Shown here: piece by piece, positions 44,574 through 53,640 of the stretch
Numbering within the stretch: the stretch's first letter is position 1
Layout: the number at the start of each line of letters is the position of its first letter
DNA from: Amylibacter sp. IMCC11727
Lineage (GTDB): Bacteria > Pseudomonadota > Alphaproteobacteria > Rhodobacterales > Rhodobacteraceae
Direction of reading: 5' to 3'
NCBI RefSeq assembly: GCF_029854195.1
Contig: NZ_CP122960.1
Location: 2,858,001 to 2,922,000 of the forward strand
DNA: 64,000 bases
The notes under the pieces: model-generated
Databases searched by the model: none
What the model was told of the DNA's origin: nothing
What the model saw: only the letters and a program-made list of their open reading frames with translations
Made by a program: the position numbers and the translations under genes

Positions 44574-46148
44574 CTAATCTGCAAACAAATAAGGCGTATG
44601 CGCAATCTCGCGCGCCTTATCTTCAGTTATGTCCATAAATGCAGAAATCTGCATCGTGTTTTCTTCGGGCTCATTGCGATCCGAAATGCTGTAAAAGTTC
44701 GGGTAATTCCGATCGCGCACGGCATTGCTTTCATAAGCGAAATCCATGCGGATGGTCGGCACCACCCGTTTGATCGTATCCTCAGACGCGGTAGGCCCCG
44801 CAAGCCCTGTGCGGATCGCATGGCCGCGCAAATAGTCGTCATCAAACGTACAGGCCAGTTCCAACATCTTTGTGGTGCAGCGGTCAGAATAGAAATCCTC
44901 CAACAACTCCACATTGGATGGGTCCGCACAGATCATCAAACGATCTGTGAAAGACCGTTCAAACAAAAGCCGCATCACCGCCCGCCTGTGGCGCGCCCGT
45001 TTTTCCAGTGTCTTTTCAATGCCCCCCATGTCAGGCATCGCCGTGTCCTGTTCGTCAAACAAATAGGCATAGCCGCGCACGCCTGTCACCTCTTCGGCGG
45101 CATGTACAAACCGCTTTGCCACATGCCATTTCTTACATACAAGGATCAGCAATTCGCGCTCGCGTCCGATGGTGCTTTCGCGCTCCCAAAACCGCGTTGC
45201 AAACCGCCGCCCTTCGCGCCCCCGCGTGGTCAGGAATTTATGCAAGGTGCGGCCTTCGTTGGTGATATTCAAATCAATATCCCCCCCCGCATAGAGCCGC
45301 CCCAGCTTGTCCTTCAAATCATGCGCCTCGGGCGAGATTTTACGCGCAAACAGGCTGTCTTGGCTCAACAGGAAATCATATTGATCGTTAAAGAACGTCA
45401 CAGGCATCCCATAATCTGTGAACATCAAAAACGTCAGCGTGCGGTTAATCACTTCGTCCTTGGGGACAAGATGCAAAACCACCGTTTGGAAAAACGTTTC
45501 ATCTGGAATCCACGTGGTTTTGAAAAATTTCACCACGTCTTTGCGCTCTTTTACAAACCGCAACACGGCTTCAACCGTACGGCGGCGCAAACACCACCAC
45601 TGAGACCCGATTTTGATGCTCATGCCCTTGGGCACATCACGTTTGATCCCCAGCGATTTTTGCAGCTTATACGAATTGTAAAACAACGCCTTGTTTTGGC
45701 GTTCATTGAAAAAGTGACGGTAATACAACCGATCCTCTTTCATACCCGTTTTAATCCAATCGCTTTCGAAAAAGTCGTTGTTTTCGATGAAGTCAACGTC
45801 GTTTTCATCCAAAAACCGATGGGTATAGGTGGCTGGCTTGATCGCCATACAATCGCCGGACACCATGTAAAAATGTGTGGCGTCTGGAAAGGCATCATTG
45901 GCCGCTTGCATCGCATTGATCGACCCTTGCACCAGCGACCATTCCCCCCAACCGCAACTCACGCGTTTGGCGAAGGTCACATTTGGATTGTCCGCCAAAG
46001 CCTTTGTGATCTGCGCATAGGCAGCCTTATCTGCGCTGGCATCAAAGTGAATGGATATGCAATCCCCCACAGACGTCAGGCCTTCGGCCTGCTGGATGAT
46101 GGCTTCGGGGTCTTTGTGACACAAAAGGATATAGGCAATTTTTGCCAT
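44574..46148 (-). CDS. GT14-type (beta-1,6-GlcNAc transferase-like) glycosyltransferase
   Basis: This is a 524-residue enzyme. The N-terminal half follows the core-2/I-branching pattern of GT14: YILLCHKDPEAIIQQAEGL, ISIHFDASADKA, CGWGEWSLVQGSINAMQAA, FYMVSGDCMAIKP and GSQWWCLRRRTVEAVLRFV, ending WIPDETFFQTVV near residue 230. The C-terminal 280 residues form a second domain common in Rhodobacterales homologues (a DUF of unknown role) with AAEEVTGVRGYAYLFDEQD. It likely transfers a sugar to a surface glycan. It faces a sulfotransferase gene across a 156-bp promoter region. Confidence 0.85.
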   Translation of the reverse strand: MAKIAYILLCHKDPEAIIQQAEGLTSVGDCISIHFDASADKAAYAQITKALADNPNVTFAKRVSCGWGEWSLVQGSINAMQAANDAFPDATHFYMVSGDCMAIKPATYTHRFLDENDVDFIENNDFFESDWIKTGMKEDRLYYRHFFNERQNKALFYNSYKLQKSLGIKRDVPKGMSIKIGSQWWCLRRRTVEAVLRFVKERKDVVKFFKTTWIPDETFFQTVVLHLVPKDEVINRTLTFLMFTDYGMPVTFFNDQYDFLLSQDSLFARKISPEAHDLKDKLGRLYAGGDIDLNITNEGRTLHKFLTTRGREGRRFATRFWERESTIGRERELLILVCKKWHVAKRFVHAAEEVTGVRGYAYLFDEQDTAMPDMGGIEKTLEKRARHRRAVMRLLFERSFTDRLMICADPSNVELLEDFYSDRCTTKMLELACTFDDDYLRGHAIRTGLAGPTASEDTIKRVVPTIRMDFAYESNAVRDRNYPNFYSISDRNEPEENTMQISAFMDITEDKAREIAHTPYLFAD

Positions 46149-46304
46149 CTGCGCTGTCGCCTGTTGTTGTTTTCGCTACCTCAGTTAGGGGTTTATCCTT
46201 AAAATTTGCCCCAATAAACACTTTTTCTTGGCATTCTTCTGCCTAAACGGTAGATCATGATGAAAGAACAAGCGCACAAGCGTTGCAGAGCAGGAGTAAC
46301 AGTC

Positions 46305-47108
46305 ATGGGCTTCCCAGGAACTTGGATGACCGAAAGCGAAAGCGTGGCCTACCGCGTTGTGCCGAAATGCGCGTGTTCGACCATTGGTCAGATCATGTAT
46401 TACTCCGATCATGGGCGTTTCTTTGATGGCGACATTCACGACAGCACCAAAGGCTTGCACAAGTGGTCCCAAGAATATTCCCAAGGCCCTATCACCGAAC
46501 GCGTACAGGCCCAAGACACGTACACCTTCACCTGCGTGCGCAACCCTTACACCCGCATTCTGTCGTCCTTCTTTGACAAAATCTGCGGCATTCAACGCAA
46601 CGGCAAACGCTATCGCGGCAATCTTGTGCCCAACATCATCCGCAAATACGGCGTAGAGGTTGAAGGCGATTTCGATCAAATCCAATCGTTCCGCCGTTTT
46701 CTTTTGTTCGCACGCGACACCATCAAATGGCGCCGCCCGATGGACCCTGATATCCATTGGTCCGCTATGGCGGGTCACGCCTCAACTTTGGTGGTGAACG
46801 GCGGCAAATACGACAAGATCATCACAACCGAAAACTTCAAAGAAGGCATGAAAGACGTGTTGAAAAACATCGACGTCAAACACGAAGTCGATGTCGATAA
46901 CATGCCCCGCTTTAATGAATCCGAAGGTCATGGCCCCAAACGGGCACACCCCGTCGAAGACTATTTCGACGATCTGTCCATGCACTTGGTCTATGAAATC
47001 TACAAACGGGACTTTGTGTTGTTCAAATACGATCACACCGATCCCAGCCGAAAAGAACCTATTGGCGAACCCGATTTAGAAGAAATCTACGCCAAACTTG
47101 GGGAATAA
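46305..47108 (+). CDS. Sulfotransferase family protein
   Basis: This 267-residue protein has a 5'-phosphosulfate-binding-like loop (YRVVPKCACSTIGQIMYY near residue 17) and a 3'-phosphate motif CVRNPYTRILSSFFDK near residues 80-95, typical of the sulfotransferase family 2 / carbohydrate sulfotransferase group. It probably moves sulfate from PAPS to a sugar or lipid. The ATG at 46305 follows AGGAG by 8 nt, better than the upstream frame from 46257. It is followed by a strong terminator and is divergent from the glycosyltransferase. Confidence 0.85.
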   Translation: MGFPGTWMTESESVAYRVVPKCACSTIGQIMYYSDHGRFFDGDIHDSTKGLHKWSQEYSQGPITERVQAQDTYTFTCVRNPYTRILSSFFDKICGIQRNGKRYRGNLVPNIIRKYGVEVEGDFDQIQSFRRFLLFARDTIKWRRPMDPDIHWSAMAGHASTLVVNGGKYDKIITTENFKEGMKDVLKNIDVKHEVDVDNMPRFNESEGHGPKRAHPVEDYFDDLSMHLVYEIYKRDFVLFKYDHTDPSRKEPIGEPDLEEIYAKLGE

Positions 47109-47127
47109 CCCCAACAGACGTTCAAGC

Positions 47128-47156
47128 AAAGCCACTCCAACCAGAGTGGCTTTTTT
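47128..47156 (+). terminator. Strong Rho-independent terminator
   Basis: AAAGCCACTC and GAGTGGCTTT (47128-47137, 47144-47153) form a perfect stem with a 6-nt loop and six T residues from 47151. It ends the sulfotransferase transcript. Confidence 0.95.
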
Positions 47157-47164
47157 ACATCTGA

Positions 47165-47180
47165 TATGTTTTGAAACATA
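47165..47180. promoter_or_regulatory. 16-bp perfect dyad, possible operator
   Basis: TATGTTTTGAAACATA has 7-bp arms around a 2-bp centre. It lies in the 300-bp gap between the sulfotransferase terminator and the micro-ORF at 47412. A second palindrome, AACCATGGTT, lies at 47346-47355. Neither is tied to a known regulator. Confidence 0.4.
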
Positions 47181-47411
47181 CGCGCGTGCGCCCTCAGCCT
47201 TTATTGTCACGCTTTTTCAGTAGTTTACCCTAGGTCAATTTATGCAATTCACCTTTGCATTTTTGCAACATCAATGTTGGATTTATCACTCCTCTCTAGA
47301 AATTACCCCAAACGCGCCCATGTGACGTTAAGGTAAAGACAGCGGAACCATGGTTAAGCCTTGGGTAGGGGAAGTTTTCGATCTTGGGTTCGCGCAACAA
47401 AGGTAGGGAAA

Positions 47412-47498
47412 ATGAGCATCATTTTTATTGCGGCGTTTGCGATGGGCATTGTGGTGGGGTTTGTCACCTTGCTACTGGCGTTGGCGTTTTACGGCTAA
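47412..47498 (+). CDS. 28-residue single-helix micro-ORF
   Basis: The translation starts MSIIFIAAFAMGIVVGF, continues with TLLLALAF and stops at TAA. It is one uninterrupted hydrophobic helix with no charged residues. AGGTAGGG lies 3-4 nt before the ATG, closer than usual. It sits in a gene-free stretch with an AT-rich upstream region. It fits the bacterial membrane-microprotein pattern but could be chance. Confidence 0.4.
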   Translation: MSIIFIAAFAMGIVVGFVTLLLALAFYG

Positions 47499-47501
47499 CC
47501 C

Positions 47502-48146
47502 TTAAAACCCATACTCAAATCGCGCGATATCTTTGGCAAATAACCGTCCAACCAGCGCCTGATCTGCCTCGGAAAAATACGTCTGATAACCGTCTCGCTT
47601 GGACTTATTCGCATGCGGAACCACACCCAGCTTGACCCCAATCGCATCTTCCAACACCGCAATATCTTGCGCCAAATGCTCTAACCGCAGATAAAGATTG
47701 CACTGATCCACGCCCTCGCGATCTGTCACATACCCCGCAGCACCGTCATTCCCCATCATCGCTTTGGTCAAGGCATCATTCAAAAACGCTGAAAAACCCA
47801 CCGCCTTTGCCAAGGTCACATGCGGATGGTCAAATGTTTGATCTTGTAACCAATGGTAATAACTGACCATGCGATCCCACGGATTGCGCACCAGCGTAAA
47901 AACGAAATATGTCTCAATCTGCGTTTGATCTACCACCCCATAGATATCCCGCAATTTGGAATGTTTCCACAGCCGTCCAGACGTCTGCACATCTTTCAAA
48001 CGCTTGCGCCTATTCTTGGCCTTGGGCGTGTCCCCGATCAGCACATCATCTTTCATCGCCTTCCCTTCAAGGGCCAACGCCAGTGACGTCCCCCCTGTTT
48101 TTGGGATATGCACAAAAATGTATTTGCGGCCGTGCGAAACAATCAT
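47502..48146 (-). CDS. Sulfotransferase family 2 protein
   Basis: This 214-residue enzyme has the PAPS-binding loop FVHIPKTGGTSLALAL (residues 11-26) and the 3'-phosphate motif TLVRNPWDRMVSYYHWL (near 84-100), both classical for this family. Lys16 in the first motif is the expected catalytic-site lysine. It ends in FAKDIARFEYGF, typical of the group. The acceptor is unknown; the nearby GT14-type gene and second sulfotransferase suggest a sulfated surface polysaccharide. It is leftward, downstream of the EamA transporter gene by about 10 bp. Confidence 0.92.
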   Translation of the reverse strand: MIVSHGRKYIFVHIPKTGGTSLALALEGKAMKDDVLIGDTPKAKNRRKRLKDVQTSGRLWKHSKLRDIYGVVDQTQIETYFVFTLVRNPWDRMVSYYHWLQDQTFDHPHVTLAKAVGFSAFLNDALTKAMMGNDGAAGYVTDREGVDQCNLYLRLEHLAQDIAVLEDAIGVKLGVVPHANKSKRDGYQTYFSEADQALVGRLFAKDIARFEYGF

Positions 48147-48155
48147 GCCAAGACC

Positions 48156-49052
48156 CTAGGCATCCGCACTGCGCAACGCAATCACTGCGCCTGACGCAAT
48201 GATCAGCGCAATCCCGACCATACCCCAAACATCCACTGTTTGCGCAAACAAAATCCAGGCCCAAAAGCTGGCAAAAATCAAAAAGGAATATTCAAACACC
48301 GCAATATAGCTGGTGTCCCCAACCTGATAGGCCCGCGTTAACATTGCCACGGCAACCATGGAAAACACCGCTTGAACAATGGTCCATTTCCAGAAAATGA
48401 AACTCGGCTCAACCCAACCTGTGGTGACAAAACTGCCCCCATCCCCAAGCCCAGCGGCCATCAAACCCAACCCAATCGCGCCCAAAACCCCAAGCGCGAA
48501 AAAGAACCAAAACAGCAACGTCACCGTGTCTTCGCCATCGCACAGATACCGCGTACTCAGCGCAGTCAACGCCCAAGTAATCCCCGCCAACATGGGCAAA
48601 ACGGCGATCAATTGCACCGCTGTCACATCCAGCTTCAGCACCATCATAACACCGACAAACCCAACAACCGCCGCCACGATGCGCCAAATGCCGATCCGCT
48701 GCCCAAAGAACAGCACCGAAAACAGCAAAACGAACAGCGGCGCGGTAAACAGCCCCGCACCCACCTGCGCAATCGGCAGAAAGGCCAGCGCCCCAAAATA
48801 CACCCCCATGGAAATCGCGCCACAGATGGATCGCACCGCAACCCCACGCCAATTGCGTGGCAGAATGCGCCATCCCATCAACACGGACAGGACCAACAAC
48901 GTACCGCACACCATGACCGAACGCATGAAATGGAATTGCCACAACCCGCCTTCACCCGCGATGACGCCCACATAATTGTCGACCAACCCAATGATCGCCA
49001 TGCAGCACACCATCAACGCAGCCCCCTGCGCGGTGTTTGTTGTCGTTGCCAT
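48156..49052 (-). CDS. EamA/DMT-family transporter
   Basis: This 298-residue protein has about ten hydrophobic helices in two EamA repeats (ALMVCCMAIIGLVDNYVGVI at the start; a second repeat from LIAVLPMLAGITWALTALSTRYL). The ATG at 49052 places the first helix near the N-terminus; the frame runs to 49091 inside the promoter of the divergent gene. The likely cargo is a small metabolite. It shares direction with the downstream sulfotransferase and may be co-transcribed with it. Confidence 0.88.
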   Translation of the reverse strand: MATTTNTAQGAALMVCCMAIIGLVDNYVGVIAGEGGLWQFHFMRSVMVCGTLLVLSVLMGWRILPRNWRGVAVRSICGAISMGVYFGALAFLPIAQVGAGLFTAPLFVLLFSVLFFGQRIGIWRIVAAVVGFVGVMMVLKLDVTAVQLIAVLPMLAGITWALTALSTRYLCDGEDTVTLLFWFFFALGVLGAIGLGLMAAGLGDGGSFVTTGWVEPSFIFWKWTIVQAVFSMVAVAMLTRAYQVGDTSYIAVFEYSFLIFASFWAWILFAQTVDVWGMVGIALIIASGAVIALRSADA

Positions 49053-49113
49053 CTGGAAATTCCCGCTTACACTTGTTGCATCTACCCACAACCCAACCTG
49101 TCAGGCAACACTC

Positions 49114-49977
49114 ATGCGTCCACAAACCTTTGGCGAAGTCACCATCCACCGCGTGCTAGAGCTAGAAGGCCCCTTCATGCTCCCCTCGGACGTGTTTCCA
49201 AACGCCACGCCGCAGGCTTTGGAGCCGGACATGCACTGGCTGCTAAACCACTCCATCTGCCCCAACACGGGAAAACTCATTCTGCCCGTGCAATCCTATG
49301 TGGTGCAAACGCCTGATCACACCATCCTGATCGACACCTGTGTGGGCTGCGGCAAAACCAGTGCCCTGCCCGATTGGAATGATCGGGATGATGACACATG
49401 GCTGCGCAACCTCGCCGCCGCTGGATTCACACCCCAAGATATCGACTTTGTCTTCTGCACCCATCTGCACGCGGATCACACAGGCTGGAACACGCGTTTG
49501 CTCGATGGGCGCTGGGTTCCCACTTTTCCAAACGCCACATACATCCTCGCAAAATCCGAGGTTGCAAAAGCCGAAGCAGACCAATCCAACGTGTTTCGCG
49601 AAAACGTCCAGCCCATCCTCGAAGCAGGCCAAGCCCAACTGGTCGAAACGGATTTTGCCTTAAATGACATGATCACTTTGATCCCAACGCCTGGTCACAC
49701 CGTTGGCCACGTCTGCGTGCAAATCCAATCAGGCGGCCAAACCGCCATCATGATCGGCGATGTGATCCACTCCCCCATCCAACTGGCCCACCCCGATTGG
49801 TCGATGGTATATGACGACGATATGGACCTTGCGGCTGCCACGCGAATTAAGCTGTTTGATGGATTGGTCGATACAGACACTCTGGTCTTAACCGCCCACC
49901 TACCAACCCCATCTGCGGGTCGCCTAACAGGCCACACAGATCGGCCCTATGATTTTGCTTATGTGGACAAAGAATAG
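49114..49977 (+). CDS. MBL-fold metallo-hydrolase
   Basis: This 287-residue protein has the metallo-beta-lactamase core. The zinc-site HxHxDH is present as CTHLHADHTGW near residues 113-123, with PTPGHTVGHVCVQI near 193 and the metal-bridging Asp in MIGDVIHSPI near 214. The last conserved His lies in VLTAHLPTP near 264. This arrangement resembles lactonase or glyoxalase-like enzymes of the family. The ATG at 49114 removes an N-terminal stretch that overlaps the divergent transporter start. Confidence 0.92.
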   Translation: MRPQTFGEVTIHRVLELEGPFMLPSDVFPNATPQALEPDMHWLLNHSICPNTGKLILPVQSYVVQTPDHTILIDTCVGCGKTSALPDWNDRDDDTWLRNLAAAGFTPQDIDFVFCTHLHADHTGWNTRLLDGRWVPTFPNATYILAKSEVAKAEADQSNVFRENVQPILEAGQAQLVETDFALNDMITLIPTPGHTVGHVCVQIQSGGQTAIMIGDVIHSPIQLAHPDWSMVYDDDMDLAAATRIKLFDGLVDTDTLVLTAHLPTPSAGRLTGHTDRPYDFAYVDKE

Positions 49978-50046
49978 GCCGCAAATACTCGACAACATTG
50001 AAAAGTCTGACATATAAAATCCGAACGATCTTGGGAGGGAATCATC

Positions 50047-51678
50047 ATGGCAAAAATGGCAGACGAAGCAGGTCTCGATAAATGCGCAGCAAACTTTGTG
50101 GCGCTGACACCCTTGTCTCATCTAAACCGCGCCCGTGATGTGTTTCCAAACCGTGATGCGCTGGTGTATGGTGCGCGGCGTCACACTTACGCTGAACTTC
50201 ACGCCCGGTGTTCGCAATTGGCCAGCGCCCTGATCAAACACGGCATCACGCCTGGTGACGTGGTGTCCACCATCTGCCCCAACATCCCCGCCATTGCCGA
50301 GGCGCACTTTGGCGTGCCCGCCTCTGGCGCAGTGCTCAACACCATCAACACCCGCCTTGATGCCGACACCATTGCCTACATCTTCGACCACTCCGAAGCC
50401 AAAATCGTGCTTGTCGACACACAATTCCTGCCCGTTGCAAGCGACGCCATCGCCATGATGGATGGTGACGGCCCCATGATTGTCGAAGTGGCCGATGCCG
50501 CCGCTGGCTTCCCTGCCACAGGGGATCATTTGGAATACGAAGACCTGCTGCAAGAAGGCGACCCAAACCACCCGTGGCACATGCCCGATGATGAATGGGA
50601 CGCCATTTCGCTCAACTACACATCTGGCACGACAGGTCGCCCCAAAGGGGTCGTCTGCCACCATCGCGGCGCATATTTGCTGACCATGGGCACCGCACTC
50701 AGCTGGCAAATCGGCCTCTACCCAAAATACCTCACCATTGTGCCCCTGTTCCACTGCAACGGCTGGAACCATACATGGATGATGCCCAGCTTAGGTGGTC
50801 AAATCACCTGCTGCCGCGATATCACCGCCAAGGCCATTTTTGATGCGATCGAAGCCGAAGGCATCACCCATTTCGGCGGCGCACCTATTGTGCTGAACAC
50901 CCTCATCAACGCCAAAACGGACGAAAAGAAATCCTTCGACCATGAAATTTCCGTCCTTACCGCAGGCGCACCGCCAAGCCCCGCCACGATCAAAGGCGCA
51001 GAAGAGCTCGGCTTTAAAATCATGCAGGTCTACGGCCTGACCGAAACTTACGGCCATGTCACCGAATGCGTCGAACCCGATGACTGGGCCCACTTGCCAG
51101 AGGCTGAACGCTACGCCCAAATGGCCCGTGTCGGCGTGCAATACCCCATGATGGAAAACATCGACGTGGTGGACCAAGACACCCGCAAACCCGTCCCGCG
51201 CGATGGCAAAACCATTGGCGAAATCGTCATTCGCGGCAATCCCGTGATGAAAGGCTATTACAAAAACCCCAAGGCCACGGCAGAAGCCTTCGAAGGGGGC
51301 GCTTTCCGCTCTGGCGACATCGCGGTGCGCGAACCCGATGGCTACATCCGCATCACGGACCGCATGAAAGACATCATCATCTCGGGCGGCGAAAACATCT
51401 CGTCTGTCGAAGTAGAAAACACCCTCATGTCCCACCCCGCCGTATCGCTCTGCGCCGTGGTGGCCAAACCGGACGAAAAATGGGGCGAAACCCCATGCGC
51501 CTTTATCGAATTGAAAGACGGTGTTGACCAACCGACAGAGGCCGAAATCATCGCCCACACGCGCGAACACCTGTCAGGCTTCAAATGCCCCAAAAACGTG
51601 GTGTTCCAAGAACTGCCGAAAACCAGCACGGGCAAAATTCAGAAATTTGAACTGCGGCACGTGGCAAAGGCGCTTTAA
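50047..51678 (+). CDS. Acyl-CoA synthetase, DmdB-like
   Basis: This 543-residue AMP-forming ligase activates a carboxylic acid as an acyl-CoA. The P-loop LNYTSGTTGRPKGVV lies near residues 189-203, YGLTETYGH near 335, the hinge region SGDIAVREPDGYIRITDRMKDIIISGGENISSVEVE near 420-455, and the catalytic lysine in KTSTGKIQKFELR near 527. The length and AEAHFGVPASGAVLNTINTRLD segment resemble roseobacter methylmercaptopropionate-CoA ligase (DmdB), but the substrate cannot be fixed. GGGAGG precedes the ATG. A regulator gene follows. Confidence 0.9.
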   Translation: MAKMADEAGLDKCAANFVALTPLSHLNRARDVFPNRDALVYGARRHTYAELHARCSQLASALIKHGITPGDVVSTICPNIPAIAEAHFGVPASGAVLNTINTRLDADTIAYIFDHSEAKIVLVDTQFLPVASDAIAMMDGDGPMIVEVADAAAGFPATGDHLEYEDLLQEGDPNHPWHMPDDEWDAISLNYTSGTTGRPKGVVCHHRGAYLLTMGTALSWQIGLYPKYLTIVPLFHCNGWNHTWMMPSLGGQITCCRDITAKAIFDAIEAEGITHFGGAPIVLNTLINAKTDEKKSFDHEISVLTAGAPPSPATIKGAEELGFKIMQVYGLTETYGHVTECVEPDDWAHLPEAERYAQMARVGVQYPMMENIDVVDQDTRKPVPRDGKTIGEIVIRGNPVMKGYYKNPKATAEAFEGGAFRSGDIAVREPDGYIRITDRMKDIIISGGENISSVEVENTLMSHPAVSLCAVVAKPDEKWGETPCAFIELKDGVDQPTEAEIIAHTREHLSGFKCPKNVVFQELPKTSTGKIQKFELRHVAKAL

Positions 51679-51699
51679 CCCAATCACAGGAGGCAAACC

Positions 51700-52713
51700 G
51701 TGGTAGAAGACACATTCGTCAATCGCGGCGCAGCCACCTTTGCATTCGAATACAACCACCCCCCGCGCGACATCTACTTCGCGCTGCTGCCAAAACTCAC
51801 CCTGCTGGCGTTTTCATCCGCAGTGGAACCTTTGCGCATTGCCAACCAGATCACGGGGAAAACGCTCTATCGCTGGTTCACCATGTCCGCCGATGGCGCG
51901 CCCATTCGCTGTTCAAATCACGTGCAAATTACACCTGATACAGCGCTCAAAGACCTCGTGAAAACCGACCGCGCTTTTGTGTGCAGCGGTATCGAACCCG
52001 CCACCACGCTTGATCCCAAAGTCACCCAATGGGTCCGCCGTCAGAAAGCCCACGGCGTTACCGTTGGGGGTATTTGCACAGGCGCGTTCACTCTTGCCGC
52101 CGCTGGAACACTGCGCGCCCAACGTTTTACACTTCACTGGGAAAACCAACCAGGCTTTGGTGAAATCCACCCAAACCTCACGCCTTCGAAAAACCTCTAT
52201 GAAATGGACAAGGGCTTGTTGACCTGTGGTGGTGGCGGGTCGGCCACAGATATGATGCTCGACCAGATCGAACGGGATCACTCCAAACAACTGGCGATCA
52301 TGGTTGCCGATATGTGCTTGCACTTCCGCTCCCCCAAACAAGGCACCAACCAACAATCCGCCCACGCGGTGGCCCTTGGCACACGCAACCCGCGCCTGAT
52401 TAAGGCGATTGAAATGATGGACGCGAACCTTGAAACGCCGCTGTTCATCACCGACATCGCGGATGAGGTTGGCCTCTCCAGCCGCCAATTGGAACGCCTG
52501 TTCAAACGCTACCTCAACCAATCCCCTGCCGAAGTTTACGTGCGCCGCCGCACCGCACGCGCCTATGCGCTGCTCAGTGAAACAAATCTCTCCACCGCCG
52601 AAATCGCCATGGCCGCAGGGTTTTCATCTGCCAACCAACTCTCCCAACGGTTTCGCCGCCTATACGGTCTCTCCCCACACGCCCTGCGCAAAAATTGGGA
52701 AGCAGAATCTTAA
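51700..52713 (+). CDS. GlxA-type AraC-family regulator (DJ-1/PfpI + HTH)
   Basis: This 337-residue regulator has an N-terminal DJ-1/PfpI-like domain (IYFALLPKLTLLAFSSAVEPLRIAN; the cysteine nucleophile elbow appears as VGGICTGAFTLAAAG near 123-137). The C-terminal AraC HTH pair comprises ITDIADEVGLSSRQLERLFKRYLNQSP and TAEIAMAAGFSSANQLSQRFRRLYGLSP. Relatives regulate choline, carnitine or amino-acid use. It starts at GTG 51700 behind an AGGAGG, 21 bp after the acyl-CoA ligase stop, so it may be in the same transcript and control it. Confidence 0.93.
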   Translation: MVEDTFVNRGAATFAFEYNHPPRDIYFALLPKLTLLAFSSAVEPLRIANQITGKTLYRWFTMSADGAPIRCSNHVQITPDTALKDLVKTDRAFVCSGIEPATTLDPKVTQWVRRQKAHGVTVGGICTGAFTLAAAGTLRAQRFTLHWENQPGFGEIHPNLTPSKNLYEMDKGLLTCGGGGSATDMMLDQIERDHSKQLAIMVADMCLHFRSPKQGTNQQSAHAVALGTRNPRLIKAIEMMDANLETPLFITDIADEVGLSSRQLERLFKRYLNQSPAEVYVRRRTARAYALLSETNLSTAEIAMAAGFSSANQLSQRFRRLYGLSPHALRKNWEAES

Positions 52714-52772
52714 CGTCTGGTATCCTTTGAACAATTCTGTAAGATTCCCGAAAAAACAGGGGCAGCAGACCA

Positions 52773-53636
52773 ATGGCAGGCAAAGAACCATTTTACCCAA
52801 ACGGGCATTATTACTCTCCAATCGGGAAACCCCGTGCGGTCAAAGGATATTTTGAAAGCGAACATTTCCAACGCCAAGTGGCGCATACAGACGGTCTCAT
52901 GGATTACCCTGCTCATGCGAAAAAATGGGCGGCGATCAGCAAGAAAATGATCGAATTTCCGTTCCACCCCAGAGATGATTTCCGCTATTTCGCCAAGAAT
53001 AACCAACTGCCCTATTTCGATGCGTCGATTCTGTCGGGCATGATCCAAACCATCAATCCCACCCGCGTCATCGAAATCGGCGCAGGGTTTTCCACCGCCG
53101 CGATGTTCGACACCTTTGATCGAATGACAAAGCCAAAGCTGAAGAAATTCACCACAATCGACATTGATCTGACACGTGTCAAAGGGCTCACGCCGCCGGA
53201 CACCTGCGAAATGATCGAAGCCCCCGTTCAATCCATCGACCCCGCCTATTTTGGCGAGCTAGAAGCAGGGGACTTGCTTTTCATCGACACATCCCATGTT
53301 TTGAAAACAGGCTCAGACGTACACTACGAATATCTGCACATCCTGCCTGCCATCAAAAAAGGCGTCCATGTTCACATCCACGACATTCACTACCCGTTTG
53401 AATACCGCCGCCAATGGGCCCAGCAGGAAAACCGCTCGTGGAACGAAGTCTACCTCGTCGATATGCTTCTGACCTTTTCGAAAATGTTCAAAATCGAATT
53501 CTTCAACGACGCCTTCTTACAGGTCCAATCCGAAGACCTGCGCAAAAAGGGCGATATGTTTGATCGTTTCGATGAATTCGACGCCCGCCCCTTTAATCGT
53601 GGCGCAGGATCAATCTGGTTAAAAAAGGTGGCCTAA
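52773..53636 (+). CDS. Class I SAM-dependent methyltransferase
   Basis: This is a 287-residue protein. The SAM-binding motif I is RVIEIGAGFSTAAMFDTF near residues 93-110, motif II FTTIDIDLTRV near 126, and a post-motif GDLLFIDTSHVLKTGSDVHYEY near 166-187, as in the Methyltransf_24 type. A metal-site-like HVHIHDIHYPFEYRRQW follows. The target is unknown. It lies 59 bp after the GlxA-type gene and converges with the SulP transporter. Confidence 0.85.
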   Translation: MAGKEPFYPNGHYYSPIGKPRAVKGYFESEHFQRQVAHTDGLMDYPAHAKKWAAISKKMIEFPFHPRDDFRYFAKNNQLPYFDASILSGMIQTINPTRVIEIGAGFSTAAMFDTFDRMTKPKLKKFTTIDIDLTRVKGLTPPDTCEMIEAPVQSIDPAYFGELEAGDLLFIDTSHVLKTGSDVHYEYLHILPAIKKGVHVHIHDIHYPFEYRRQWAQQENRSWNEVYLVDMLLTFSKMFKIEFFNDAFLQVQSEDLRKKGDMFDRFDEFDARPFNRGAGSIWLKKVA

Positions 53637-53640
53637 GCGT

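Noticed and set aside
44394..46202. A 602-residue plus-strand open frame over the glycosyltransferase gene
   Set aside because: Composition is unlike a real protein (rich in His/Arg/Ile, no domains), and the minus-strand gene has clear GT14 motifs.
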